From Tepidiforma sp. (GTDB lineage: Bacteria > Chloroflexota > Dehalococcoidia > Tepidiformales > Tepidiformaceae): 64,000 nt of DNA. Each line of letters starts with the position of its first letter. Position 1 is the first letter of the stretch. Of this stretch, positions 1 through 8,277 are shown one piece after another. A program made the position numbers and the translations under genes. The stretch is taken from contig NZ_BPIG01000001.1 of NCBI RefSeq assembly GCF_026003995.1, forward strand, positions 817,444 to 881,443. The letters run 5' to 3'. The notes beneath the pieces are model-generated. The model did not search any database. It saw nothing but the letters and a program-made list of their open reading frames with translations, and was not told where the DNA came from.

Positions 1-177
1 TTCGCGAAGGCGGGCATCACGAAGGACACCGAGGTCATCACCTACTGCCAGACGGGCGTGCGGGCGGCGCATTCGCTCTTCACGCTCCGGCTGGTGGGGC
101 TCGGCAAGGGGAACAAGGTGTACGACGGCTCCTGGGCCGAGTGGGGGAACTCGAAGGACACGCCGGTCCAGCAGTAG
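1..177 (+). CDS. Rhodanese-like sulfurtransferase, C-terminal fragment
   Basis: The window opens inside this gene; only the last 58 codons are present, in frame from base 1 to the TAG at 175-177. The fragment carries a rhodanese active-site loop, CQTGVRAAH, with the presumed persulfide-forming Cys at fragment residue 16, followed by the usual family ending with a YDGSWAEWG motif. This is the C-terminal domain typical of thiosulfate or 3-mercaptopyruvate sulfurtransferases, which move sulfane sulfur to acceptors such as cyanide or thiols. The upstream domain cannot be seen, so single- and two-domain forms cannot be separated. A strong hairpin terminator follows. Confidence 0.85.
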   Translation, partial: FAKAGITKDTEVITYCQTGVRAAHSLFTLRLVGLGKGNKVYDGSWAEWGNSKDTPVQQ

Positions 178-205
178 CCGGTCCGGCAGGGTCGGCTCGC
201 ATCGC

Positions 206-230
206 GGGGGAGGCGCTGAGCGCCTCCCCC
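206..230 (+). terminator. Rho-independent terminator after the sulfurtransferase
   Basis: A perfect 11-bp inverted repeat (206-216 against 220-230) with a TGA loop, followed by GTCGTTT. It lies 28 bp after the sulfurtransferase stop codon. The trailing T run is weak. Confidence 0.75.
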
Positions 231-274
231 GTCGTTTGGCCGGGCGTTGCTTCCGACAGGTATCCGCTCTTGAC

Positions 275-802
275 ATGCGGCGTACGATGCATGACGTGAG
301 GGGATTTCTGCTGTGGGCAGCGGCTGCGGCCAGCGCGGGACTGGCCGCAGCCTGTGGTGGCGACTCCGCGGACGTGACGACGGCAGGCATGCCGCTCGGG
401 CTGACGGGCGACACCCTGACGTCGACAGCGAGCGCGCGGGAAGCCGCGTCGCCGTCACCGAGCCCGACGCCGACGGCAACGCCGACCGCGACCCCCAGTG
501 CAACGCCGACGCCGACCCGGATACCAACGGCCTCGCCCACGCCAACACCGAGCCCGCGCGCCACCCCAACGCCAACGGCGACGCCCACGACACCGCCAAC
601 CCCGACCCCGCGGCCCGCGCTGCCGACGCCGACGGCGACGCGGCGGGCGAACTGCGACCCTTCGTACCCGGACGTGTGCATCCCGCCGTATCCGCCGGAC
701 CTCGACTGCGGGGACATCCCGTTCCGGAGGTTCCGCGTGGTCGGGGCTGACCCGCACGGCTTCGACCGGGACCGCGACGGGATCGGCTGCGAGAGCGGCT
801 AG
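275..802 (+). CDS. Thr/Pro-rich secreted lipoprotein with C-terminal Excalibur-like calcium-binding motif
   Basis: From ATG 275 the protein is 175 aa; ATG 287 and TTG 238 upstream are alternatives. It starts with a basic, hydrophobic signal sequence ending in LAAAC, so a lipid-modified Cys is likely although the lipobox is weak. About 65 residues of TP/SP-rich low-complexity linker follow, which would span or leave the cell wall. The C-terminal 45 residues hold several Cys and end with DRDRDGIGCE, the DxDxDGxxCE signature of Excalibur-type domains found at the C-terminus of extracellular nucleases and surface proteins. The Ca2+-binding role comes from family knowledge; the biological role is unknown. 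Its stop codon overlaps that of the convergent DUF192 gene. Confidence 0.7.
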   Translation: MRRTMHDVRGFLLWAAAAASAGLAAACGGDSADVTTAGMPLGLTGDTLTSTASAREAASPSPSPTPTATPTATPSATPTPTRIPTASPTPTPSPRATPTPTATPTTPPTPTPRPALPTPTATRRANCDPSYPDVCIPPYPPDLDCGDIPFRRFRVVGADPHGFDRDRDGIGCESG

Positions 803-1152
803 ACGGGCTCGAACCGGAGGAGGTCGCCGCCGGCAAGCTCCTCGGCGGCGCCGGCCGGGAGTTCGATGACGGCGCGGGCGCCGCGGGCCGCGGCCAGCCC
901 GACCCACGGGCGCACGCGGCGCGCGACCCGGAGGACGCGGCCGTCGCCGTCCATGAAGACAGCATCGATGGCGAAGCGCATGAAGAGCATATGGATGGAG
1001 GAGCAGGGCTGGATCAGGAGGCCCTCGCCGGGCTCCAGCGTTCGGCGGAGCATCAGCCCGCGAAACCGGCTCCAGAACGAGTCGGCGACAGCGACGCGGT
1101 CGGCCACCACGTTGCCGGTTCGCGTGTTAACGACGCGGACGGTGCGGGCCAT
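799..1152 (-). CDS. DUF192 family protein
   Basis: A 117-aa protein of unknown function with the conserved DUF192 pattern: FWSRFRGLMLRR near residues 26-37, then GEGLLI, SSIHMLFMRFAIDAVF and a DGRVLRV strand. Length matches the family, which forms a small beta-rich fold and in other bacteria is often secreted. No signal peptide is visible, so this copy is probably cytosolic. The stop codon overlaps the convergent lipoprotein stop by two bases. It lies downstream of phoD on the same strand (33-bp gap) and may be co-transcribed with it. Confidence 0.8.
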   Translation of the reverse strand: MARTVRVVNTRTGNVVADRVAVADSFWSRFRGLMLRRTLEPGEGLLIQPCSSIHMLFMRFAIDAVFMDGDGRVLRVARRVRPWVGLAAARGARAVIELPAGAAEELAGGDLLRFEPV

Positions 1153-1185
1153 GCGCGGGAGCGTACCGGCGCCCGGCGCAAGCGG

Positions 1186-2868
1186 CTACCGCTGGGCGAC
1201 GGTGAAGACCCGTTCGTGCCGGAGGAGTTCGGCGCCGCGCCAGTCGCGGCCGCTGAAGGTGACCCGGATTTCGGGCCCGAGGTCGTCGACCGTGAGGAGG
1301 CCGAACTGTCCGCCCCCCGGGTGAACGCCTTCGCTGTAGGGGCCGCCCTTCACCGAACCGCGGCGGTCGAGCGCGGCGGCGTGGTAGACCGGGAAGCCGG
1401 GGCCGGCACCGTCCGAGGCGAAGCGGTTGTTGGAGCCGTCGTCGGCGGCGAGCATGTGGGCGTCGCCGCTGAGCATGACGAGGTTGTCGATGCGGTGCTC
1501 GACGAGGAAGTCGGCGATGCGGCGGCGCTCATCGGCGTAGGCCGCCCAGCTGTCGCTGCCGGTTTCGCTCGAAATCCACGGGACGCTGTTGACCCAGATG
1601 ATGAGCGCCACCTCGCCGCGGGCGCGGAGCAGCTCCTCGAAGAGCCATGCGAGCTGGGCTTCGCCGAGCATAGACTTCCCGGGGCCATCCTGCCAGCGCG
1701 AGGGGTCGCGCTCGGAGCGGCTGTCGGTGACGATGACGCGCACGCGGCCGACAGTGACCGCCTGGGCGATGGGACCGTCGAGCGGGAGCGAATAGTGGGG
1801 AACGATTTCGCGGTAGACGGCGCGCGCGGCGGCGCGGGAGCGGGTGGTGCGGTCGCTGTCGTCGCCGCCGTAGTCGTGGTCGTCCCACGTGTAGAGGATG
1901 GGGACGTCGAGCCAGAGCGCCTGCTGGGCGGGGGCGCGGAGTGAGCGGGCGAAGGCGGCGCGGATGGCGCCCGGGGCGTCGTCGTCGATGTCTTCGTAGT
2001 GAAAGTCGCCGGTGTGGATGAAGAGGAGCGGGGCGGCTTCGCGGATGCGATCGAACACCTGGCCGTTCGAGCCGGTGCTCGCGCAGGACCCGAAAGCGAG
2101 GGTGAACGAGGCCCGCCCGGCGGGGAGGGTGGTCAGCGAGCCGCTGCGGGAGCGGTCTTCGCGGCCGCCGGCAGCGACGGCCCAGCGGTAGCGTGTCGCG
2201 GGCTGGAGGCCGGCGACATCGAAGCGGGCCACGCCGGCGGGGCTGAGGGAAGCCGGCGGGAAGCGGCCGACTTCCTCGCCAGAGGGCTCGCTGCGAACGA
2301 CGAGGGCGAGGTCATCGGCGGGCTGGGCGTCGGCCAGCTGCGCCGTGACCGCGAACGATGTTGAGGTAACGCCGCCGGCCCACGCCCATTCAACGAGGTC
2401 GACGGGGGCGGCGCGCAGCGGCGAGGCCGGGTGGGTGGGGCCAAGGTAGACGTCGTGGACGCGGACGCCGGCGAACGTCGCGGCCGCGGCCACCGCTGCG
2501 AGCGAGGCGAATGCTGCCAGCGCCGTTCGGGGCCGGCTCCGGAATTCCGGCGCAGCCAGCGCGAGCCCGGCGGCGGCGAGGAATGCGGCCCCGGCGATGC
2601 CGGCCAGTTCGACCGTGCCGAGGCTGGCGACGACGGCGACCGACCAGGCGGCGGCGAGGAAGAGCAGGGCGGCGCCGAGCGAGGAGCGGAGCCCGGCGCC
2701 GCAGCCGGCAAGGCCGACGAGCGCCGCCCACGTCAGCGCTGAGGCGTCCCACGGGCGCTCGAGCAGGGCGAATTCGCCGGCGCGCTGCCACCCGGCCGCT
2801 GCGACGAACGCGACTCCCGCAGCGCCAATCGCGAGTGCGCCGCCGCGCGCGAGAGCGGTGCCGGTCAT
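1186..2868 (-). CDS. PhoD-type alkaline phosphatase/phosphodiesterase with N-terminal membrane domain
   Basis: A 560-aa protein. Roughly residues 8-135 form four or five hydrophobic segments; a fibronectin-like strand region follows (about 150-248); then the PhoD metallophosphatase domain with GSCAS at 260-264, HTGDFHY at 285-291, WDDHDYG at 328-334 and SGDAHM near 466. These are the metal-binding and catalytic signatures of PhoD enzymes, which hydrolyse phosphate mono- and diesters outside the membrane using Ca2+/Fe3+. Typical PhoD proteins have a Tat signal peptide and no polytopic anchor, so the membrane region is unusual. Substrate is not predictable from sequence. Confidence 0.85.
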   Translation of the reverse strand: MTGTALARGGALAIGAAGVAFVAAAGWQRAGEFALLERPWDASALTWAALVGLAGCGAGLRSSLGAALLFLAAAWSVAVVASLGTVELAGIAGAAFLAAAGLALAAPEFRSRPRTALAAFASLAAVAAAATFAGVRVHDVYLGPTHPASPLRAAPVDLVEWAWAGGVTSTSFAVTAQLADAQPADDLALVVRSEPSGEEVGRFPPASLSPAGVARFDVAGLQPATRYRWAVAAGGREDRSRSGSLTTLPAGRASFTLAFGSCASTGSNGQVFDRIREAAPLLFIHTGDFHYEDIDDDAPGAIRAAFARSLRAPAQQALWLDVPILYTWDDHDYGGDDSDRTTRSRAAARAVYREIVPHYSLPLDGPIAQAVTVGRVRVIVTDSRSERDPSRWQDGPGKSMLGEAQLAWLFEELLRARGEVALIIWVNSVPWISSETGSDSWAAYADERRRIADFLVEHRIDNLVMLSGDAHMLAADDGSNNRFASDGAGPGFPVYHAAALDRRGSVKGGPYSEGVHPGGGQFGLLTVDDLGPEIRVTFSGRDWRGAELLRHERVFTVAQR

Positions 2869-2913
2869 GGCCGGATTCTCGCACGGGCGGCGCGGCAGCG
2901 CGGGCGAACCCCG

Positions 2914-4002
2914 TCAGGCGGTGGCCTTTGGGCGGTCCGGGACGGCGGAGAGGTCTTCGAGGCCGCGCGGCACCCGGGGAACCTGGACCTTGCGGACCTG
3001 CTCGATGATGTACTTCGCGCGCTCGCGCTGCTCAGGGGTCGAGGCGGGCAGGGCCAGGCTGATGCGGGAGGCGTATTCGCGGTGGTTCGCGACGAACTCG
3101 GGCAGCTTGTCGTAGGTGGAGGTCTGCGCGAAGACGCGGAGGACGTCTTCGGGGATGACCCGCTGCATCTCGTCCCACTTGCCCTGGAGCGAGAGCTCGT
3201 GGAGCTGCATGCCGAGGCTCTTGAGGCCGTGGACTTCGAAGACTTCGTGGTAGGAGCGGGTGGAGCCGTAGAACGAGATAGGCTGGCGGAGGCGTTCGAG
3301 GCCCTGCTCGATTTCGGACTCGGTTTCGCCGAACACGGTGAAGCCGCCGCCGGCGATTTCGATGTCCTGCCAGGTGCGGCCGGAGCGCTTGAGACCGATG
3401 GCGACGTTGGGGAGGACGACGTCGCGCATGTACTTGTCGGTCATGAAGCCGTGGGGCATGACGACGTCGGCGACTTCGCCGGCGACGCGGGCCATGGCAT
3501 CGCCGACACAGGCGAGGCCGACTTTCGGGCGCGGGTAGGGGATGGGCCCCGGATTGAAGTTCGGGGTCATGAGGGTGAAGTGGTAGAACTTGCCGATGAA
3601 CTCGGGCTTCTTGCCGTCCTGGAAGGAATCCCAGACGGCATGGAGCATCTTGATGTACTCCTTCATGCGCGTGGCGGGGGCGCCGGGCCAGTCGACGCTG
3701 AAGCGGTGCTGGTTGTGGCCCTTCACCTGCGAGCCGAGGCCGAGGACGAAGCGGCCCTTGCTCATGTGCTGGATGTCCCAGGCTTCCATCGCGAGGACGG
3801 TGGGGCTGCGGGGGAAGGCGATGGTCACGCTCGTCTGCACTTCGAGCTTTTCGGTGCTGTAGGCCGCGAGGGTGGCGGCGAGGATGGAATCGTGCTGGGT
3901 TTCGGGCGTGCTGGCGAAGTCGTAGCCGAGTTCTTCGGCGCGGCGCGCCTGCTCGGGGACGGCGGTGAGCCAGGTGCCGCCGAAGCCTGAACCGACCTTC
4001 AT
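2914..4002 (-). CDS. LLM class F420-dependent oxidoreductase (TIGR03617-like)
   Basis: A 362-aa member of the bacterial luciferase-like monooxygenase family: a TIM barrel that binds coenzyme F420 or FMN. It opens with MKVGSGFGGTWLT and contains SKGRFVLGLGSQVKGHNQ (about 82-99) and a TFVFGET-like region near 220. The N-terminal and glycine-rich patterns resemble the TIGR03617 subgroup typical of actinobacteria and Chloroflexota. An AAAGGAC ribosome binding site precedes the ATG at 4002. Substrate unknown. It is transcribed divergently from the acyl-CoA dehydrogenase at 4169. Confidence 0.8.
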   Translation of the reverse strand: MKVGSGFGGTWLTAVPEQARRAEELGYDFASTPETQHDSILAATLAAYSTEKLEVQTSVTIAFPRSPTVLAMEAWDIQHMSKGRFVLGLGSQVKGHNQHRFSVDWPGAPATRMKEYIKMLHAVWDSFQDGKKPEFIGKFYHFTLMTPNFNPGPIPYPRPKVGLACVGDAMARVAGEVADVVMPHGFMTDKYMRDVVLPNVAIGLKRSGRTWQDIEIAGGGFTVFGETESEIEQGLERLRQPISFYGSTRSYHEVFEVHGLKSLGMQLHELSLQGKWDEMQRVIPEDVLRVFAQTSTYDKLPEFVANHREYASRISLALPASTPEQRERAKYIIEQVRKVQVPRVPRGLEDLSAVPDRPKATA

Positions 4003-4103
4003 GGGTGCTGTCCTTTCTCGGGAATGGGAGTGGGCGTGCGGGGCGAAGTCTACGCGGAGCGGAACGGCCCTGCACGGAAACGGGGAACGGCGCGACCTTT
4101 CCC

Positions 4104-4132
4104 TTTACGTCAGGGTTGCGGTTCGCTACAGT
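4104..4132 (+). promoter_or_regulatory. Putative sigma70 promoter for the acyl-CoA dehydrogenase
   Basis: TTTACG at 4104-4109, a 17-bp spacer and TACAGT at 4127-4132 (4/6 matches each) in the divergent intergenic region, 36 bp before the ATG at 4169. Confidence 0.4.
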
Positions 4133-4168
4133 GCCGCAAAGCCCCTAACGACACGGCAGGAGAAGGCG

Positions 4169-5341
4169 ATGGATTTCCGGGATACGCCTGAACAGGCGGC
4201 GTGGCGGGCCGAAGTGCGCGAGTTCCTCGAGAAGGAGCGGCCGCGCGTCGACCCCGACATCAACCCGATGGAGCTGGCGCGGGAGCGGGGCGGCATGCTG
4301 CGCGAGTGGCGGGACAAGCTGGCGAAGAAGGGCTGGATCGCGCCGGCCTGGCCGAAGGAGTACGGCGGCGCGGGCCTCGGCGTGATGGAGCAGTTCATCA
4401 TGAACGAGGAGTTCGCCGAGGCGCGGGCGCCGCAGGTCGGCGGGATGGGCGTCTCGATGATCGGGCCGACGCTCATCATCCACGGGAACGACGATCAGAA
4501 GCGCGAGCACCTCGGCGCGATCCTCCGGGGCGAGGTGCAGTGGTGCCAGGGGTACAGCGAGCCGGGCTCGGGTTCGGACCTCGCGAGCCTGCAGACCCGC
4601 GCCGTGCGCGACGGCGATGACTTCGTCATCAACGGGCAGAAGATCTGGACCTCCGGCGCACACAACGCCGACTGGATGTTCATGCTGGCGCGGACGGACC
4701 CGGACGCGCCGAAGCACCGCGGCATCACGTACTTCCTCGTAGATATGAAGAGCCCCGGCATCACGGTGCGGCCGCTCATCAACATGGCGGGCGGGCACCA
4801 GTTCAACGAGGTGTTCTTCGAAGACGTGCGGGTGCCGGCGCGCAACGTGGTCGGCGAGATCAACCGGGGCTGGTACATCGGCACGACGACACTGGACTTC
4901 GAGCGTTCGTCGATCGGGAACGCGGTGGGCCAGCGGCAGACGCTGGAGTACTACCTGCGGTACTGGAAGGAGCACCGCGGGAAGCCGGAGACAGCGAGCG
5001 CGAGCGCGGCGTTCGCCTCGGAGTTCGCGGACCGGTGGATCGAGGCAGCGACGGCGAAGATGCTGAGCTACCGCGTCATCAGCATCCAGGCCGCCGGCCG
5101 GGTGCCGAACCACGAGGCGTCGATTGCAAAGTTGTTCAACACCGAGCTGAGCCAGCGCATCGCGCGGACGGCGATGAAGGCGCTCGGCACGTCGGCGCTG
5201 CTGACGGGCCGGGATGCGCCGATGAAGGGGCGCGCGCCGGGGAGCTACCTGCAGACGGTGTCGTCGACGATCGCCGGCGGGACGAGCGAGATTCAGCGGA
5301 ACATCATCGCGACGCGGGGGCTGGGGCTGCCGCGCGGCTGA
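4169..5341 (+). CDS. Acyl-CoA dehydrogenase family protein
   Basis: A 390-aa FAD-dependent acyl-CoA dehydrogenase. The start at ATG 4169 is supported by AGGAGAAGG just upstream; the open frame continues to 3965 but without family similarity. Visible marks are KKGWIAPAWPKEYGGAG (about 50-66), the FAD/substrate region YSEPGSGSDLASLQT, and the C-terminal GGTSEIQRNIIATRGLGLP that contacts FAD. This is the long-chain or unusual acyl-CoA subgroup common in actinobacterial lipid or steroid degradation. Specificity cannot be fixed. A 26-bp palindromic terminator follows. Confidence 0.9.
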   Translation: MDFRDTPEQAAWRAEVREFLEKERPRVDPDINPMELARERGGMLREWRDKLAKKGWIAPAWPKEYGGAGLGVMEQFIMNEEFAEARAPQVGGMGVSMIGPTLIIHGNDDQKREHLGAILRGEVQWCQGYSEPGSGSDLASLQTRAVRDGDDFVINGQKIWTSGAHNADWMFMLARTDPDAPKHRGITYFLVDMKSPGITVRPLINMAGGHQFNEVFFEDVRVPARNVVGEINRGWYIGTTTLDFERSSIGNAVGQRQTLEYYLRYWKEHRGKPETASASAAFASEFADRWIEAATAKMLSYRVISIQAAGRVPNHEASIAKLFNTELSQRIARTAMKALGTSALLTGRDAPMKGRAPGSYLQTVSSTIAGGTSEIQRNIIATRGLGLPRG

Positions 5342-5365
5342 TTCGAGGAGGTTCCTCCCTCAGTG

Positions 5366-5391
5366 CCGGCCCGGCGCGCGCGCCGGGCCGG
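5366..5391 (+). terminator. Palindromic terminator after the acyl-CoA dehydrogenase
   Basis: A perfect 26-bp GC-only palindrome (13 + 13) 25 bp after the stop codon, with no T tract. Probably a transcription stop or 3'-end stabiliser. Confidence 0.55.
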
Positions 5392-5433
5392 TTCGCGTTC
5401 GGGAAAGGCCGCCGCGGCCCGGGGCACCCCGCC

Positions 5434-5461
5434 TTGTCCGCCGGGGCGGAGGGCCTAGACT
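5434..5461 (+). promoter_or_regulatory. Putative promoter giving a leaderless copC mRNA
   Basis: TTGTCC (5434-5439), a 16-bp spacer and TAGACT (5456-5461), ending 7 nt before the ATG at 5469. That places the expected transcription start at or next to the start codon, and no Shine-Dalgarno sequence is present. Confidence 0.5.
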
Positions 5462-5468
5462 GGGCTGC

Positions 5469-6038
5469 ATGAGACTGGCGGCGGCGCTCTTCGCAGGGCT
5501 TCTCGGGCTCGTGTGGGCGACGGCGGCCTTCGCCCATGCGGAACCGAGCCGGGCGCGGCCGGGCGACGGCGCGGTGCTGAACGAGCCGCCGACGGACGTG
5601 GTCCTCGTGATGACGCAGGAGATGGCGCGGCAGGCGGGCGCGAACGACATCAAGGTCTTCGATGCCGCCGGGAACGAGGTGACGCGTGAGCCGGCCGTCA
5701 TCGACCCGAACGACCGGCGGCGGCTTTCGGTGGCGCTGCCGGCCGGTCTTGCTCCCGGCGATTATGTCGTTCGATGGACGACCCTCAGCGCGGAGGATGG
5801 GGATACGGCCAGCGGCGAGCTGCGGTTCCGGTACGACCCGGCGGCGGCGCCGAACCCGGGCCGCGAAGTGCTGCAGGAGAGCCTGCTCGGCGGAGGTCCG
5901 ACGCAGGCGCCGCCCGCCGCGGCGGTGCCGTGGGGTGAGGCGAGCGGGACCGGCTGGGTCCTCGCGGCGGCTGTCGGCGCGACGATGCTGATTCTCGGGG
6001 TCGGCGCGGGCGTGGTGTTCAGCAGGCGGGGGGAATGA
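5469..6038 (+). CDS. CopC-domain copper-binding protein with C-terminal membrane anchor
   Basis: A 189-aa protein. A signal peptide (1-22) ends AFA and mature residue 1 would be His, which in CopC proteins forms part of the Cu(II) site together with an Asp/His pair. The CopC beta-sandwich covers about 23-120. A linker and one transmembrane helix (about 160-180) ending in RRGE anchor it outside the membrane. The usual DGH motif reads SAEDGDTASGELRF here: the second copper His is replaced by Asp, so binding may be altered. Its 3' end overlaps the CopC-CopD fusion by 4 bp, indicating one unit for periplasmic copper handling and import. Confidence 0.82.
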   Translation: MRLAAALFAGLLGLVWATAAFAHAEPSRARPGDGAVLNEPPTDVVLVMTQEMARQAGANDIKVFDAAGNEVTREPAVIDPNDRRRLSVALPAGLAPGDYVVRWTTLSAEDGDTASGELRFRYDPAAAPNPGREVLQESLLGGGPTQAPPAAAVPWGEASGTGWVLAAAVGATMLILGVGAGVVFSRRGE

Positions 6039-8206
6039 AGCGGGCGCTGCTGGCGGTGCTGGCCGCCGTCACGGTGCTGGCGCTCGCGGTGCCGGTCCGC
6101 GACGGGCGGGCGCACGCGGCGCTGGTGGCCTCTGAGCCAACGGCGAACGCGTTTCTGCGGCAGGCCCCGGCGGAGGTGATCCTCGACTTCACGGAGCCGA
6201 TCGACCCCCGGGCGAGCGGCATCCGCCTGCTCGACGGGGCGGGGCGTGAGATCGCCATCGGGGCGCCGGTCGTGACGCAGGGGCGGATGCGGGCAAAGCT
6301 GCCGGCGCTCGAGCCCGGCATCTACAACGTCATCTGGAACAACGTGTCGCTGGTCGATGGACACGCGCTGACCGGCTCGTACCCGTTCACGGTGCTGAAC
6401 CCGGACGGGACGGTGCCGGACGCGGTGAACACGGTCGGCGCGGTCGGTTCGGGGGCGGACCGGCTGGGGCGGCCGGACGGGACCGCGACGCGGCTGCTGG
6501 CGCTGCTCGGGCTGTTGCTGACCGCCGGGGCCGGGCTGGTGACGCTGCTATGGCCCGAGGCGCCGGTTTCCACCCGGCGGCGGCTCGGGCAGGCGGCAGC
6601 GCTCGGGGCGGCGGCGTGCGTCGCGGCGGCGGGGCTCAGCCTTGCGCTGCTGCTCGAGACGTATTCCGGGGTCGGCGCCGCGGCAGCCGTTTTCGAAACC
6701 CGGTTCGGGCGGTACTGGCTGGCGCGGACGCTGCTGGCCGCGGCCGCGGCCGGGGCGGCGGCGCTGTACGGGCGGCGGCCGCGGGCGGCTGCGTGGACGC
6801 TCATCGCGCTGACGGCGGGGCAGCTCGTGACGTTCACCGCGACGAGCCACGCGGCGGCCGTGCCGGGAAGCGCGTGGGCGATGGCCATCGACTTCGCTCA
6901 CGCCGCAGCGGCGGTGGGCTGGCTGGGCGCGGTCGCGGGCGCCGTCGTCGCGGCCCGGTTCGGCAGGCGGCGGGACGCGTGGCGGCCGATGATGCGGCGG
7001 TTCGCCCGGCTGGCATCGGTCTTCGTCTTCGTGCTGCTGGCGACGGGGCTGCTCGGCGCGCTCATCCACATCGATTCGGTGCAAAAGCTGACCGAGACCC
7101 GCTACGGGCTGGTGCTGCTGGCGAAGCTGGCGCTGGCGGCGCCGCTGCTGGCGGTCGCGCTGTACAACGCGCGCTGGGGGAAGGCGCGGCTGGTGGGCGA
7201 GCGGCCGGGCGAACCGCGCCGGTTCATGTTCGGCGCGGCAGCGGAAGTCGCGCTCGGCGTCGCAGTCGTCGGGGCGGCAGCGCTGATGAGCCAGACGACC
7301 ACGAGCCGCTCGATCGTCATCGAGCCGGAGCGGCGGCCGTTCGAGATGACCGCGCCGGCGAGCGACCTGCAAGTCACGCTGCGGATCGACCCGAACCAGA
7401 CGGGCCTGAACACCTACCGGGTCGCGCTGGCCGACGGCTCGGGCGCGCCGGTCGACGCGCAGCGGGTGCGGCTGGTGTTCCGGTACCAGGAGGACCAGTC
7501 GCTCGGGCCCTCGACGCTGGTGCTGGCGCCGGCGGGGCAGGGCGAGTTCGGCGGACAGGGGCCGTACATGCCGCTCGAGGGGCGCTGGCGGGTGGAGGTC
7601 GAAGTCCGGCGGGCCGATGCCGACGACGCGCGGACGTTCTTCGACGTGCGGCCCGCCGGGGCGTTCGCGGCGGCAGTGAGCCGGGGCGGCGGCGCGTGGT
7701 CGCTGCCGACGGCGGGGCTGACGTGGAACCAGTTCGGCGGGCTCGTGCTGCTGCTGGCAGGGCTCGGGTTCGCGCTCAGCCGCGGGACGGCGCGTGAGCT
7801 GAACCGGCGGCTCGGGTGGGCGGCGAGCACCGGCACGATGGCCGGCTTCGGGCTCGGGGTGCTGCTGCTGTTCGGGGTGCACGCGCACGAGCCGCAGGCG
7901 GGGCTGCCGGCGAACCCGGTGTTCCCGGATGCGGATTCGATCGCGCGGGGGCGGGCGCTGTACGAGGCAAACTGCATCGCCTGCCACGGGCGGACGGGCG
8001 TGCCCCCGCCGGGGCTCGACCTGAATCCGTACCCGCTGGACCTGACGGTGCACGTGCCGCAGCACCCGGACGGGCAGCTGTTCCGGTTCATCGCGGACGG
8101 CATCCCGGGGACGGCGATGCCGGCGTGGAAGGAACAGGGGCTGACCGACGAGGAGATCTGGCACCTCGTGAACTACCTGCGCACGCTGGCGCCTGCGACG
8201 CAGTAA
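6035..8206 (+). CDS. CopC-CopD copper transport protein fused to a C-terminal cytochrome c domain
   Basis: A 723-aa fusion. A signal peptide ends at RA with His27 as the likely mature N-terminus; a CopC domain (to about 120) keeps the SLVDGHALTGSYPF copper motif. A CopD-like region of about eight transmembrane helices follows (about 150-425), then an extracytoplasmic beta-rich segment (about 440-550, possibly FixH/YtkA-like), another transmembrane helix or two (about 565-620), and a class I cytochrome c domain with CIACH at 647-651 and likely axial Met695 in TAMPAW. CopC and CopD together import copper in other bacteria; a covalent haem c suggests redox-linked uptake or delivery to the oxidase. 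The 4-bp overlap with copC shows co-translation. Confidence 0.85.
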   Translation: MKRALLAVLAAVTVLALAVPVRDGRAHAALVASEPTANAFLRQAPAEVILDFTEPIDPRASGIRLLDGAGREIAIGAPVVTQGRMRAKLPALEPGIYNVIWNNVSLVDGHALTGSYPFTVLNPDGTVPDAVNTVGAVGSGADRLGRPDGTATRLLALLGLLLTAGAGLVTLLWPEAPVSTRRRLGQAAALGAAACVAAAGLSLALLLETYSGVGAAAAVFETRFGRYWLARTLLAAAAAGAAALYGRRPRAAAWTLIALTAGQLVTFTATSHAAAVPGSAWAMAIDFAHAAAAVGWLGAVAGAVVAARFGRRRDAWRPMMRRFARLASVFVFVLLATGLLGALIHIDSVQKLTETRYGLVLLAKLALAAPLLAVALYNARWGKARLVGERPGEPRRFMFGAAAEVALGVAVVGAAALMSQTTTSRSIVIEPERRPFEMTAPASDLQVTLRIDPNQTGLNTYRVALADGSGAPVDAQRVRLVFRYQEDQSLGPSTLVLAPAGQGEFGGQGPYMPLEGRWRVEVEVRRADADDARTFFDVRPAGAFAAAVSRGGGAWSLPTAGLTWNQFGGLVLLLAGLGFALSRGTARELNRRLGWAASTGTMAGFGLGVLLLFGVHAHEPQAGLPANPVFPDADSIARGRALYEANCIACHGRTGVPPPGLDLNPYPLDLTVHVPQHPDGQLFRFIADGIPGTAMPAWKEQGLTDEEIWHLVNYLRTLAPATQ

Positions 8207-8277
8207 CGGGCGGCCGGGGCGCGGCTCCGGTATGATCCGGGCCTGCCGGGAGACAGCACCGGCAGGAGGTTCGAACG

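Noticed and set aside
455-907. Arg-rich frames on both strands over the TP-repeat region
   Set aside because: Shadow frames of the repetitive lipoprotein linker.
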